A stretch of DNA of 64,000 bases from Selaginella moellendorffii (lineage: Eukaryota; Streptophyta; Lycopodiopsida; Selaginellales; Selaginellaceae), in assembly GCF_000143415.4 (NCBI RefSeq), contig NW_003314352.1:322402-386401 (forward strand), in the 5' to 3' direction. The position numbers and the translations under genes are program-made. Below are positions 1 through 11,344 of the stretch, one piece after another. Numbering within the stretch: position 1 is the stretch's first letter; every line of letters starts with the position of its first letter. The notes under the pieces are model-generated. The model did not search any database, was not told the origin of the DNA, and saw only the letters and a list, made by a program, of their open reading frames with translations.

Positions 1-645
1 AGCACAATGGAGAAAGAGAGAGAGAGAGATAACCATGTACCCACAGCCAGCCAGCCCACCACCACCCTAACACACAAAAAAAAGCGCAACAAACCTTTCT
101 CGCGGGGTTTCAAGTGGGGAGGACAGCACCTCAACTGCCGGTTTCTTCAACGGAATCTCTTAGACCAATGTGGATCACTCTCAGTCGTAGGATACATCTG
201 TTCAAACCACCCGCGAACTAAACGCTCGATTAGTCGTTGAAGGAATTTTTTTTTTTTTTTTTGTTCATGGATCAGATCGAAACATTACTATCACTACGAA
301 ACAAGAAGAAGAGGAATCACTCACAGGAAATCGTGAATGTGATCATCGATGAACACGAAGGAAGAAGGATCGAGCCCCTGGAAGTCCATATTTCGACCGG
401 GATTCGCAAGAAACGAGCAGCTAAACCTGGTGGAGACGATCGATGATCGCGATCGCAAATGAAAAGCCACTCTTTGTTGCTGCTGCCGGATCAATCCATG
501 GGATACCTGCGAGACGCCATAGCCGCGGCGCATCGATCGCCCTAGCTAAAGCACAGGAGATCGAGGGTTTAACGGCCGTTACATTAAAAAGGTAAAGGAT
601 TCTTGTAACACGTATGACGTCAGCCCTAGTCTGGGAAATTCAAAA
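1..645. other. Upstream non-coding region with poly-T tract
   Basis: I see no convincing gene here. There is a homopolymeric T run at about 246-262, and short open frames on both strands lack recognisable domains. The right part is presumably promoter and 5' leader of the ankyrin-kinase gene that starts near 646. Confidence 0.5.
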
Positions 646-3600
646 ATGGGGGCTACCCCTAGCGGCGAGGAGGAAGGCGGGGCGTCTCTTTCTCCAAGCG
701 GCGATGGCGATGGCGATGGCCGCGATCTCCACCGCGCGAGATGCCGCCACGGCGATCTTCTGGAGAGGTATCATCCGTTGCTCTAGCGGCACTGGAGGAA
801 AATCCCGTTTGCGCCAAGCTCTCCCACTATGATCCTGCTGGCGGGGCGTCTATTGCTCGATTTCCAGGATCTCCTGCCCTAACCGCTCGATTCTTTTCTC
901 ACAGATGTGCCAGTGACGATGGCAACACAGCACTCGTGAAGAGATGTTTCCCAATCCTTCGCAGCATGAGCAAAACGCGAATGCCGCCGCCACTCACTCC
1001 AAGCATTCGCCGGAGAATGGCGACGCCGCAAATCCAGTTTTTCATTTCCATCGCCACTCCAACTCCAATCCACTCGACAGCATTCTCATCACCCGCATCC
1101 ACTCCGACCGCAGCGCTTCGGCACCGCCACCGGCACCCGTGCCTCCTTCGCATCCTCTTATCCGCGATTTCCACCAGCATTCCTCCTCTTCTTCTTCTTC
1201 CTCCTCATCTTCTCCACAGCATATCTCTCCCGTTGCTCCTCCAGTGCCTTCTTTGCCTCCACTGCCGCCAAGTTTTTTGCCTCCTACCCGAGCTCCGGTC
1301 CCAAGGCCGCCAAATCTATCGCTCCCCCGGCACAGCGCAGGCTCGCACGCTGACGACGAACCAATGTCGAGTGTTACCTCGCTTCACCTTAGAACTCCCA
1401 GCCCGTCAACAAGGTGGCAGCCCTTCCCTCGGACACCAAGCTTGCCTTCTTCTAGTCCTCTTTCGGGGCCCTGGCACGGTCGAAACTCCAGAGAAGTAAG
1501 TCCGCATGGATATTACTCGGACTTTGGGGAGGCTTTTACGACACCCGGCCCTTCCAGTCGTGCAAGCGCTCTATGCAGCCATCAAGAAGAGGTTCCTTGT
1601 GTATTGGTTTCTCAAAGAGTCTACTAAAAGTTTAGCTGCTTCGTCAGGTTGAGGAGATCGTAGAGAGAAGACAAAGCAGGCCCGAGCATCAGGAAGGTGT
1701 TCCTCGAAGCAAAGTTGCCGTCGGCAACAGTGACTCGCTAGACGGTGGCGAGCAAGCATCAGTTCTCGATCCAAGTATGTTATGCTTTCAAAGTTTTTGA
1801 GTTGATGGTCGTTTTGCTTGCAGTTCAGGACTTGAAGTCATTGGAAGAGGCAGTCTCCATTGGACAGCCCACCATGGCAGAGTATTTCTTGCATAGGGGT
1901 TATAATCCGGATGGCGAGGTAGATTCCAAGGTAACCTTGAGTTTTCGCTCTTTAAAGTTCACTCAATGCTTGTCTTTTTCTAGACTCCTCCCTTGATTCT
2001 TGCTGCGGGGCTTGGGAGGGAGAAAATAATCAAAATGCTTCTTGCTGCTGGAGCAAATATAAACCGTCGGGACGTGGGTAACTCTACCGCACTTCATCAC
2101 GCAGCAGCCACGGGCCATAGGTGTGTTTAGTCTTGTTTTTCCATTGCCTTTTACTAACTTTGACAGTAAGACTACCTGCAGAGGGGCGGTCAAGCTTTTG
2201 CTTGTGGCTGGTGCCGACATATTCTCCACAAACAACGACGGACTTCTGCCTGTGGATCTGACTCGTGACAAGCGCATCTACGATCTTCTCACCAGTCGGA
2301 TGGGACATAACTTGTCTCCAACATCGTTACGTAGGGGAGAACGTGGTCCAGAAGAACTGTTCAGCCCAAACAGATCCGAAAGAGCTCACGACGAGGAGAG
2401 CCTCAGTGGAAGTGACGGGCTGGAGAGTCCCTCGCGTATTAGCCATCTAGTGCCGAATTCGTTCATAAGACCTCAACAAGAGAAAACTGAGGAGGCAAAC
2501 AGAAACCAACACGAACCCGCTGAAGCCGAACAAAAGAGAGAAAAGAAATCCGTCAAGTTTATACCTCCAACGGATGAAGAACTCTCGTTGATTCGGAAAG
2601 ACTGGCACGATGCTGCTCGAGCCGGGTGTGTTGGCTGTGGAAACGAAGGATGTGAAGGGAAGTGTCTGCCACCAGAGAATTCTCCACGGGAAGAGAAAGG
2701 AAAGCATCTCCAAATACGCGGATCATTTCGATGGACCAGGGGTGAACTGCTTGGTGAAGGTGCTTACGGAAAGGTACTGCTGCTACTACAGCTCTGGTTT
2801 TATCAACTTTTGATTTCAGGTCTTTGCCGGGCTCAACCAAACGACCGGCGAGCTCATGGCAGTCAAGCAGCTGAAGATTGAACCCACCGACGGACAATCA
2901 AGAGCCGTTTATCTAGCTTCTCTGGAAAGAGAGATCGACTTGTACAAGCAGCTGAGGCACAGACATATCGTGGGATACATCGCCATGGAACAGGACGAAG
3001 CCAACAATCTCCTCTACATTTTCCTCGAATACGTGTCAGGCGGTTCCATCCAAAGGTAACCTTTGTTTCATTTTGCAAGATCTTCTGTGATGTAACATCT
3101 CGCCATTGCGCACACAGCATGTTGGAAAGATTCGGCCGTTTCAGCGAGTCCTTGGTTAGAATATATACGCGCCAGCTTCTACTGGGCCTGGAGTACCTCC
3201 ATGCCAACAAAATCGTCCATCGAGATATCAAAGGTGGCAACGTTCTCGTGGATGCAGATGGTGTTGTGAAGCTAGCGGATTTTGGAGCCTCCAAGGTAAA
3301 CAAAGTTCTTATTTCTTTCTCTTCAACACCACATTTCTGCAGGCTTTCCACGATCCAACGATCACAGACGGCTGCAAGTCAATACGGGGCTCCGTGTTTT
3401 GGATGGCCCCGGAGGTTATCAAGGGCGACGGCTATGGGCGGCGTGCTGATATCTGGAGTGTTGGCTGCACAGTCATAGAAATGCTTACAGCCACGTACGT
3501 AAACTCAGTGGTTCTTTGTTCCACAAACTTGCGAGCTTTCCAGACATCCGTGGCCCGGAATCGACAACACCTGGACGGCAATCTTCCACATTGCGAAAGC

Positions 3601-3782
3601 CAGCAGCGGGCCTCCAGTGCCAGCGGACGCATCAGAATGTGCCAAAGATTTCTTGCAGCAGTGCTTTAACTTAGAAGCGAGATCGCGACCGACTGCAAGC
3701 CAGGTATGATCCCGTGCTGGGCTTTCATGTCGCTAACGCTCCTTGGCAGCTTTTACTACACCCCTTCGTGGCACAAGACTGA
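646..3782 (+). CDS. Ankyrin-repeat MAP kinase kinase kinase (MEKK/ANP-type kinase domain)
   Basis: Spliced serine/threonine kinase of about 800 residues in eleven proposed exons: 646-767, 931-1495, 1648-1774, 1824-1930, 1984-2120, 2182-2773, 2820-3055, 3118-3295, 3343-3494, 3544-3703, 3750-3782. The N-terminal part is Ser/Pro/His-rich and low complexity. Exons at 1824-2330 encode about three ankyrin repeats ([42 protein letters not shown]). The C-terminal part is a full kinase domain: glycine loop GEGAYGKV, catalytic AVKQLKI lysine, HRDIKGGN loop, [13 protein letters not shown], and [13 protein letters not shown] at the end. The features GLEYLH, DIKGGN and [11 protein letters not shown] place it in the MEKK/ANP MAPKKK group, so it is expected to phosphorylate MAPKKs in a stress or developmental cascade. 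Introns are 44-163 bases. The first two exons are the weakest part of the model; the kinase and ankyrin exons are firm. It converges on CWC15, with 187 bases between stop codons. Confidence 0.85.
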
Positions 3783-3969
3783 CAAGAACACGGCGATCGT
3801 GTTTTCGCTAAAGAAACTCTGCGAAACAGTTTGCAGTGATCAAAGTAAATACATCGTTTCCAACTACATACATGGTTCTCTCTGAGAATCTTACTCTTTC
3901 TTCTCCAGGCGAGCATTGCAACCGAGCGAGCTTGCACATATCATCCAAGATCCGCGACCAGCTCCTCGC

Positions 3970-4677
3970 CTACTTCATGTACTTGTTCAAGAACTTGCGA
4001 TGGAAATCACTCCTGATCGTATCGTTGATGAAGCGCTTCACCTGCTTGGGCTCGCCTCTAGCCTGGTGCTTGAACACAACGTCATCATCCCACCTCCTCT
4101 TCACAGCAAACGAGCCGCCGCCACCGCCGCCGCTGCCATTGAGAAGAGGATTCCCTCGAGCCAGCTCCACCTCCTTGGCCTTGGCATCCTCCATTTGCCT
4201 CTCCCTCTCCTTCCTCAGCTTCTCGGCCGCCTGCTCCTTCCTGATCCTCTCCAGCTCCGCCACCAGCGCCGCGTCTTCGTCCTCCTCGTCCTCGTCCTCC
4301 TCATCGCTGGCGCCGCTACCATCTTCGTCCGAATCATCCGCGTCGAGGCTCTTGGCGGCGGCCGCAGCGGCAGCCCTTCGATCGCCCCCTTCCCTTCGAT
4401 CGCCCCCCTCCAGGAGCAGCTGGCCGGGCTCCCGCGGCGGCGCATCCGGATCTAGCTTGGAATCGAAGTGCTTGCGCTCCCGCTCCTCGAGGTTCGACAG
4501 GAGATCCTTGCGCTGGAGCTCCTCTGTCGTGCCCTGCCCTTCCTTCCGCGTCTTGAGCAGCGTGTGCGACGGAAGATCCCGCGCCGAGAATTTCTGGGAC
4601 GTACCATAGATCCTAGTGCCCCCCTGCTCCTGCCCGCCCTTGGCCGGCGCCCACGTCGGCCTCGCCGCGGTCGTCAT
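3970..4677 (-). CDS. CWC15: Spliceosome-associated protein CWC15 homolog
   Basis: Single-exon gene of 235 residues. It begins MTTAARPTWAPAKGG and ends with the block RFINDTIRSDFHRKFL, both diagnostic of the Cwf15/Cwc15 family, which acts with the Prp19/NTC complex in pre-mRNA splicing in the nucleus. The middle holds the acidic stretch (DSDEDG, then EDEDEEDED) and a charged helix (LERIRKEQAAEKLRKERE), followed by RRWDDDVVFKHQARGEPK, as in the family. The start is set at the ATG of MTTAARP; a few codons further upstream the frame is open but contains only a non-ATG codon. A poly-Ala run (seven Ala) and a poly-Gly run (six Gly) are local expansions. Length is typical for plants. Confidence 0.96.
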   Translation of the reverse strand: MTTAARPTWAPAKGGQEQGGTRIYGTSQKFSARDLPSHTLLKTRKEGQGTTEELQRKDLLSNLEERERKHFDSKLDPDAPPREPGQLLLEGGDRREGGDRRAAAAAAAKSLDADDSDEDGSGASDEEDEDEEDEDAALVAELERIRKEQAAEKLRKERERQMEDAKAKEVELARGNPLLNGSGGGGGGSFAVKRRWDDDVVFKHQARGEPKQVKRFINDTIRSDFHRKFLNKYMK

Positions 4678-4800
4678 CGCTAGCAAACCCTAGAGTCCTG
4701 AATTTAGGGCTCTTGCAACGCAGCGTTTATACATTCACTCGGAGCCGTTAGATCGGAATAGTCATTCCTTTACAAAAGCAGGGCCGTTGGATCCGCCCTT

Positions 4801-5754
4801 TTATTGAGAAACTCTTACGAGCTGGATCTCGAAGACGAGTGGTTCTTTTGCGTGAGCCATGAGGCTTCTTCGAGGCCCAAACTGACCAAAACAAGATAAA
4901 AATGAGATTAAACTCTTTTTGGATCTCTCTACCTCTGGGGGCTGGGGCTCGAGATCTGGAGAAACATACCCAAGGCTGGGAGGTATGAGCACTCTTCTTT
5001 TGCCTGAGAATTAAAAATCAGCATTGTTTCTATTCTTTTTCTTGGGTCTTACTTACCTCCAGATTTCATTCCAGTAATCACCTCTTCCAATCCCGAGATA
5101 AGCTGGGAGCAATCAAAACAAAAGTCTTAAAGACAAAGTGAAGAAGAAAAAACTATTGAATGGAATGAAAAATTCAGACCTTTCCTTCGCCTAGCGCGAA
5201 TGTTACTGGCTCACTGTCCTTATTAAATGAATCCATCGTGCTGCGAGGTGAAACATAGAATCCCAAAAGAGAGTGTGGTTTTGAAATATCGATAAAATCG
5301 CAAGTGTACCTGTAGACGTAGTAGCCATTTGATCTGCGGCACACGTAGTTAAACTCCACAATCCGGCCTCTGCGAGCTTCCGGTCCAATTCCCTCGGAAA
5401 CTTCTGCCACAGAAAAGATTGGAACTTCGCGAGAACAATGATAATCGAACCTTGGATTTTGAGACCACTGGATGTTCTGCGAAATCTGGAACAACATAGA
5501 AACAACGAGCACAGGTTTAAACGTTATCAATGCCAGAAGAGGAGCTACTTTGGAAGGTCTGGCTCCACCATCATGGGAACCCCATTGGCTGCCGCATTGG
5601 CATTTCCACTGGAATTGCTACAAACCGCCCACGAGAAGAGAGTGACTGCTGGAATGAAACTCCGCCTGGGCAACGCATTGTTATCGGCTTGAGGGCTGGA
5701 AGGAAAACCTGGGACCCTGCCGTGACCCAATTTTGCCACACAAACCCTGTTCAT
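4801..5754 (-). CDS. FKBP-type peptidyl-prolyl isomerase, thylakoid-lumen type (FKBP16-1-like)
   Basis: Seven exons on the minus strand join in frame to 197 residues: 5754-5549, 5485-5451, 5403-5310, 5240-5180, 5102-5057, 5003-4933, 4881-4801. The mature part reads GIGPEARRGRIVEFNYVC, RRSNGYYVYSTMDSF, LISGLEEVITGMKSGGKRR, LIPPSLGYVSP and FGPRRSLMAHAKEPL, which I recognise as the plant lumenal FKBP16-1 group. The N-terminal part contains a twin arginine followed by a hydrophobic stretch (PRRSFIPAVTLFSWAV) and an Ala-rich ANAAA site, as expected for Tat-dependent import into the thylakoid lumen. Role by family: prolyl cis-trans isomerase or assembly chaperone for photosynthetic complexes; many lumenal FKBPs have weak catalysis. 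The start is the first in-frame ATG; the chloroplast transit part before the twin arginine is short, about 32 residues. Confidence 0.88.
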
Positions 5755-7020
5755 GTTTGTCAAGAGCTCGGCTGGGATAGAATTCAACTAAAGTGGTATA
5801 TAATTTAGGCATTGCATTTACCTAAAGAGTAGAGAGCGGTGTTGTGGTTTCTTTGTTGAGGAAGGCTAGATGATGTTCCTTTCTAAGTAGACACAAGATT
5901 CCAACTCACAGAGTGGACATGTCCGGTGACAACTACCTGTCCGAAACTGTGGCAGCATGTGCCTGGTCGTAAATCTTGGATTCATTAGTCCTTGAACTTG
6001 GACTTCTATCTAGACCTGGTAGCCAGCCTTTGAACCCTAAGCAGGAACTATTCGCACTCGATGCCTTGGCGTCCAGTTTCTATATTCCTTCGATTCTCTC
6101 TTTCCAGTTATGCCATGGTTTTTCCATTTGTACATGGATTATTGTAAAGTTCCTCCAGTAATTTTTGTGTTTATATTGCCCGATAAATAAAACCTAACTA
6201 ATTTTTTAGAGTTGAGCTACATTTATAATTTGCTTAGCTTTTTAAATTTGTTATTATAGAACCTGAGAGAGAGGAACAATGCATTACATTCATGTAGATG
6301 GGGTCCCATGCTTCTTAAACACAAATGGACTACAGCTTTATATATATAAAGTCACAGAAGTCATATTAGCTTCTGTGGTTGACCTTGCAATTAAGAAAGT
6401 ATAATACTGGATGCAAATCTCTTACAGTAGCTTTCAGACAAAACAGAGACTTCAATCCGCATTAAAGAGTTGACCTAACTCTTTAATACCACTAGACAGT
6501 GCCCATGTAGATCCTCATTTTCTTCTACTGTTTTCACAGTGGGCTAGTATGGTGATGGATGTAGGCCTCAGGTTCATGCAATCTGTTTAATAAAAAAATG
6601 TCCACCAGAACAAACAAACAAACAGATTACATGTCCATACATATGGGCGGTACCTGGGAAAATTACTAGCCTTGTGACCACCAGAAACAAACAATCACCA
6701 GGAGAGAACAAAAATGATGCCCACTGTGAAAACAGTAGATATAAATAGCCACTGTCTTGTGGAGTTTGATGCGCATTGAAGTTTTCTCCATACAGTATCT
6801 GTGAGACGTTTTCTCCATATAGTCTCAGTTTTGTCTGTAAGCTACTGTAAGTGATTCACAGGCCTCCCAGTTGCAATAAACTAAGCTGGTATTACGACAA
6901 GCTCTAAAAACAGTATATTTAAATAGTTAAGCAAGTTATAGACGCAGCTCAGCTCTAAACAATCCGTAGACATCCATTATTCTACGTTTCAAGTTGCGTG
7001 CTCAACCACAACTTCCCGAT
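5755..7020. other. Intergenic region holding a long inverted repeat
   Basis: Non-coding, AT-rich. It contains the leader of the FKBP gene on the left, a large imperfect inverted repeat (separate entry) and the promoter of the hevein-like gene on the right. A short perfect hairpin (acagaag / cttctgt) lies near 6355-6376. Confidence 0.5.
6415..6857. repeat. Long imperfect inverted repeat (MITE or hairpin-RNA candidate)
   Basis: The left arm (about 6415-6544) and right arm (about 6719-6857) are complementary. The innermost 20 bases are perfect (6525-6544 with 6719-6738), and the outer blocks cttacagtagct (6421-6432) with agctactgtaag (6840-6851) and cagacaaaac (6436-6445) with gttttgtctg are also perfect. 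The right arm carries one extra block containing a short internal repeat of gttttctccata. The loop is about 175 bases. This could be a foldback transposon or the locus of a long hairpin RNA; no terminal target duplication was evident. Confidence 0.7.
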
Positions 7021-7027
7021 TATATAA
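7021..7027 (+). promoter_or_regulatory. TATA box of the hevein-like gene
   Basis: TATATAA lies 89 bases before the start codon, consistent with transcription starting near 7050 and a leader of about 65 bases. Confidence 0.6.
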
Positions 7028-7115
7028 GGGCCTCTCATTTTCTCTCCAGCTCCTCAAAGCTTCTCAGGCAATTCCATCTTTCTCTACCGCGCTTATAATC
7101 CTTGTTCTACTCAGA

Positions 7116-7382
7116 ATGGCGTTTGCATCACCTCTTGGCTTGTCTCTGTTGATCATGCTACTTGTAGCCCCCAACTTCGTCGTGATCAATGCTGATCCGA
7201 GCTGCAGCCCCGCAGGACGTCAGTACTGCAATCCTGGTCGCTGCTGCAGCAAGTTCAACTGGTGTGGAACCGGGCGAGCTTACTGCGGCAAAGGGAACTG
7301 CATCGCTGGACCCTGCTGGAAGAACAAAGCTTGTGGAGAAATCGAGGAGACTGCCAGCAACTACACCTCCATCACCGTTTGA
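7116..7382 (+). CDS. Small secreted hevein-like (chitin-binding) peptide
   Basis: Intronless, 88 residues. Residues 1-26 form a signal peptide with a hydrophobic core (LLIMLLVAPNFVVINA). The following about 45 residues have eight cysteines in a hevein-like arrangement: SCSPAGRQYC, GRCCSKFNWCG, YCGKGNC, GPCW. In hevein domains the region CCSxxxWCG plus an aromatic near YCG binds N-acetylglucosamine polymers; here the W and Y positions are kept but the typical CG start (EQCG) is altered to SCSP. It is therefore likely an extracellular antifungal or defence peptide, or a chitin-oligomer binder. A short acidic tail with an NYT glycosylation motif follows. No chitinase domain is attached. Confidence 0.82.
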   Translation: MAFASPLGLSLLIMLLVAPNFVVINADPSCSPAGRQYCNPGRCCSKFNWCGTGRAYCGKGNCIAGPCWKNKACGEIEETASNYTSITV

Positions 7383-9015
7383 TGTGGCACGCCATCGGAC
7401 TGATGCTCTCAGATATATATGAAATAGAATAAAGTTCGTGAATCTGGCTGCAGCAGATGTTTGCCGTGCCGAACAGTTTTAATGTAAGTTGACTATTATG
7501 TTCCTGCCTGTCACTAATGCGGCTCATACCACTTCTTATTCGCGGGTTTGAATGCATGCTTGCCGGCATATTTCCCAGCTAGCAGCACGTTATCAGGGCA
7601 TTCAACTCCGAGTCATCTCTTCTCGCTTCTTCTTGATCCCCGCATTCTCAGGCTTAGGCCTCTTAATATGTTGACACAGATGATGGTGGCCATAAATGGA
7701 GCATAAAGATGTGTCAACACCAAAGAAGCACTGGGAACCATACAAAGCTTTGTTGACAAGGTCTCATTGCACAAGAACTTGTCCAAGGGACTATATTCAT
7801 TTGGGCCTTGCTCCATCTGTGTCACCATTGCATCACATCCGCAGAGCCAGTGGATGCAGCGGTCGGGCTGAACACTGCTCAATGTTGTCATGAAGACAAA
7901 TTTGAGAACAAAGCTTCCAGAAAGCTGATCGCAAAGGTTTGCCCGAGTCTTCAGGCAATTCATCTGGGATTTTTTATTATTATTAGAATGCAAAGTTAAC
8001 GTGAACTTCCTTACACATATGGACTTATAGCAATGGATTTTCCTTTGAGTACTTCATTCAACTTCTCACAGCCGTCCCTAAGCTAGCGTCAGTAGACATG
8101 CTTTTACTGGCCAAAAGTATAGTGGCTGACAGTTGTAACATGCATGTAGTGTAAGGCCATGCACGAGTCGTGTCTACACATTAACAACATATGTTAATCC
8201 CATGTGGCATTGATTTGCTAGGACACTTCACTTTTGGGATTAGGGCTTTTCCTTCTTTCCCTCACTACACCGGAGCTGGAGCTCGCTAAGAATTTGATCC
8301 GCCCTGACTAAGACCCTAAACTCTAAAAAAACGTGTCAAGCTGACGTGGGGGATGACGTGTTAGGGATGCCTGAGAGGTAAAAATATATATTGTAGACTT
8401 GGAGTCTTCGCCCTGATCACTTGTGGCCAGGAATAGAATTTAGACCTGCTCCTGCAAGTCATAGATTGGAGTTTTCACATGTAGGTTGGAAGGCGCACAT
8501 GAGCATTTATCTTAGCTCTGTCACAGAGCTGCTTCTAGAGGCTTGATGTTTGAAGGGTTGATCAATGGGAGTGCTCTGCATTGTTGTGGGAATGTGGGTG
8601 AGATGACTGCTGCTTTATATTACTGCTTTCTTTTTTTCTCTTATCCTTGCAGGTTGATGAAACGTAGTATGTGGATCTTGACGGTGATGGTGGGCATCTC
8701 ATCGTTCAAACGTGGTACTATAGGCTCGGGGCACGCACAGCCTTGATGGCAGGCACAGCTTGGATGGAATTCAGTCTCTTTTGGAGGGATTCCAAAATTA
8801 TAAAGACATGCTAGATTAGATTTGCCAATACAGGGAGTCATGTCAATTACTGTTGACAATTAATAAGTTTAATAGTATTTAGATCTGTGTAAACTACCAG
8901 TATTTTGCTATTTAATAGAGCTTTTGCCTTATCTTTATGGAAGAAATTATTATTTTAAGTTTAATATTTGTATTTATGCTAATTATTTAAGTTATTTGTA
9001 CATTTTATAAATACA
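7383..9015. other. Intergenic region without a recognised gene
   Basis: Contains the 3' end of the hevein-like gene, one unrecognised minus-strand open frame (7613-7963, separate entry) and otherwise no identifiable feature. The base composition becomes AT-rich toward 8900, where the retroelement block begins. Confidence 0.5.
7613..7963 (-). CDS. Unrecognised open frame
   Basis: A 116-residue frame from the ATG of MNCLKTRANLC. I do not recognise the family. It has seven cysteines, patches such as FVLKFVFMTTLSS and SASLVLTHLYAPFMA that are moderately hydrophobic, and a basic end (RMRGSRRSEKR). It could be one exon of a decayed gene or chance. No flanking splice sites were convincing. Confidence 0.2.
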   Translation of the reverse strand: MNCLKTRANLCDQLSGSFVLKFVFMTTLSSVQPDRCIHWLCGCDAMVTQMEQGPNEYSPLDKFLCNETLSTKLCMVPSASLVLTHLYAPFMATIICVNILRGLSLRMRGSRRSEKR

Positions 9016-10797
9016 TGTAATACCCTAGCTAGGTAATACATTAATTATAGTACTATAGCATTGAATTGTCCATTTGGTTCTAAATCTGATCCATCCATTC
9101 TTGTATATAAATAGGGGTTTAATCCCTAATTAATATACTTATTCCTATATCCTAAACATTCACATTGGTGGAGGTGAAGGGCATTGCAATTTATCTATGA
9201 AGGGCAAAGCCTTTTGGCAATGCTTTGCTCTGGGATTGTGCTTTTTGTTTTTATTTTTTCATTCTTTTTTAAATCTAAATTTGTAATTTTTTTTGCAAGA
9301 TCTAGAATTCTAGCTTTTGTTGTGCTTAGATTCTTCTTCTAATCTTTAGTACATTTTTCTACCATCCCATGCTGTTATTGATCAAAGAGTATATCATTTA
9401 AGGCTGCTAATGCTACTCCGTTGGATTGAACTTTTGGTGATCATAATAGTGTTGCACTCATCCTTGATGTGTTGCCATTTCCACCTTCTGTAGGACATAA
9501 TTACATGGCTTGTCTGGTTCACAATGTTTTATCATCTTATATTGATGTAAAGTGTGATCGTGATAGTGATTGGTGAGGAGTGTATATATTCCCTTGAGAA
9601 TGTAGACATTATTATTGATTTTCTTGTTTAATGTGTTGAGTTATGTGTTAAGGAAGTTAAGTGGTATGAATCTTTTGTTTATATTGTGGTGGCCAAAATA
9701 TTTTATGATAAGAAGTCCTTTATTTTCCAAGTTTTGAGCACATGTCCTTATTTTGATTTCCCCATTTTTACATTATCAGCTATTACAAACTCCTCTTCCA
9801 ATATTTCTTTATCCACTTTTTTTTTCTTTCACAATTGTTTCAATTTTTCTCCTTTTCTCTTTTGTGCTTTAACATTTCAAACATTTTTTTTCTTTGGAGG
9901 AGGGGGTAGAAGGGACGGATGAGAGTCTGACCTTGACGATGGAATGAGGATGAACAAATATAGTAGTGGAGTGAAAATGAACATAGTGAGTATAAATAGA
10001 ACATTTAATCTTAATATAGTAAAGCCAAATGCATGCAATAGTGGAAAGAAGCTGAATGAATACAATAGTGGAGTAAGGTTGAATATAGATAACAGAGTAA
10101 AGACAAGCACAATAAGTTTGAATGGAGTTAATGCTTCAAAACTCTTTTTCATTTAAGGAGGGGATAAGGAGGATATAGAGGATAAATGATGTCCCATATG
10201 TAGTGCTAGACAAAAATGAAGGGGTAAGTTTTACTTATAGTCATGAGTTAAAGTTAATAGTGGTCTTCGAAGATTATTAGCGGGTAAACTTAAAGGTGGG
10301 ATGTATTATTTGTTGCAATAGTATTTTATAAATTATAATGGTTCTCAAAGTCCCTTGCTTTGGTTCAAAGCTATAATTTCAAGGTTAGTTTAAGCATTTA
10401 GTAGTTGCACATGAAGTTACAATTGGTTCACGGGATTCTATAGTCAATTAACGCTTATACCATAGCTTTGAGTTTTGTTTCAGTCATGGTTGTTAGCAAC
10501 TTTGTTAATGATTTTGTGGGAGCTTCAAATTTTTGTGGTAATTTATAATTACTTAGTAGAAGCTCTAGATATTCCACCTAACTTATTGCCATAACCTTTT
10601 TCATCTTCTGGAGGGGTATATATATATAAACCTTACACCATACTTATATATATAAGCCTAGCTAAATAATATAATAATTATAGTACTATAGCATATGAAC
10701 TGTCTAGTTGGGATTGAATTTAGTTCATCTATTCTTGTATATAAGTAGGGGTCTAAACCCCAATTAATATACTTATTCCTATACCCGAACACTCATA
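9016..10797 (+). mobile_element. Short non-autonomous LTR retroelement (family B)
   Basis: Two related terminal segments lie at about 9016-9164 and 10651-10797. They share ctagcta, attatagtactatagca, tgtatataa, aggggt.taa.cccaatt-like and tatacttattcctat blocks. The left copy ends in CACA followed by TTGGTGGAGG, the same junction sequence that follows the LTRs of the gypsy family further right. A purine-rich ctggaggggta lies just before the right LTR and may be the polypurine tract. The 1.5-kb interior has no polymerase frame, so the element must have relied on another element for movement. A minus-orientation 3' end of the same family occurs at 40319-40680. Confidence 0.6.
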
Positions 10798-11344
10798 ATT
10801 TATAATGTGTATTTATATTATTTTTTTATTATTACTATTAAATCCCCATTATAATAATGCCCTATATCATTTAAGATATGATTTATAAATGAAAATTTAA
10901 TTATATTATATCAAATTTAAATATAATACCATTATCTAATTCTCTATTAATATCATGAACATCTTATATTTAGACATTGCAGGGCAATAAATCCAAAGTT
11001 TAACATTTGGATCCATCCCAAGAAGCAATACAATATACAAAATACATATACTTGCAAGGGATGAAAAATTTATCAAAAGTCTGATATTGAAAGAAGTATG
11101 TATAAGTGCAACTTGGGAATTAGTTGATTGTGATGTTGTAAACATTCTCATTTACAATATCAATTTTTATGAGAATTATATACTCATAATGATGATATTG
11201 CTAGTTGATGTTGACATTGTTAACTTCTGTCTTCAATTGTAATGCTTTTGAGTGTGTTGTCTTTACTTCCTTTAACCAAATATTTATAATCTTCACACAA
11301 TTGTTATTTGTTATTTTTTATAAGGGGGAGCAACACCATAGCTT
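10798..11344. other. AT-rich retroelement-derived sequence
   Basis: No gene is recognised. It separates the short LTR element from the first solo LTR. Confidence 0.4.

Noticed and set aside
741..1499. Alternative frame of the first MAPKKK exons
   Set aside because: The frame starting at 944 joins without a shift to the ankyrin exons, and this one does not.
3836..4609. Plus-strand frame of 257 codons
   Set aside because: Antisense to CWC15, whose protein is conserved end to end; the plus frame is low-complexity Ser/Leu.
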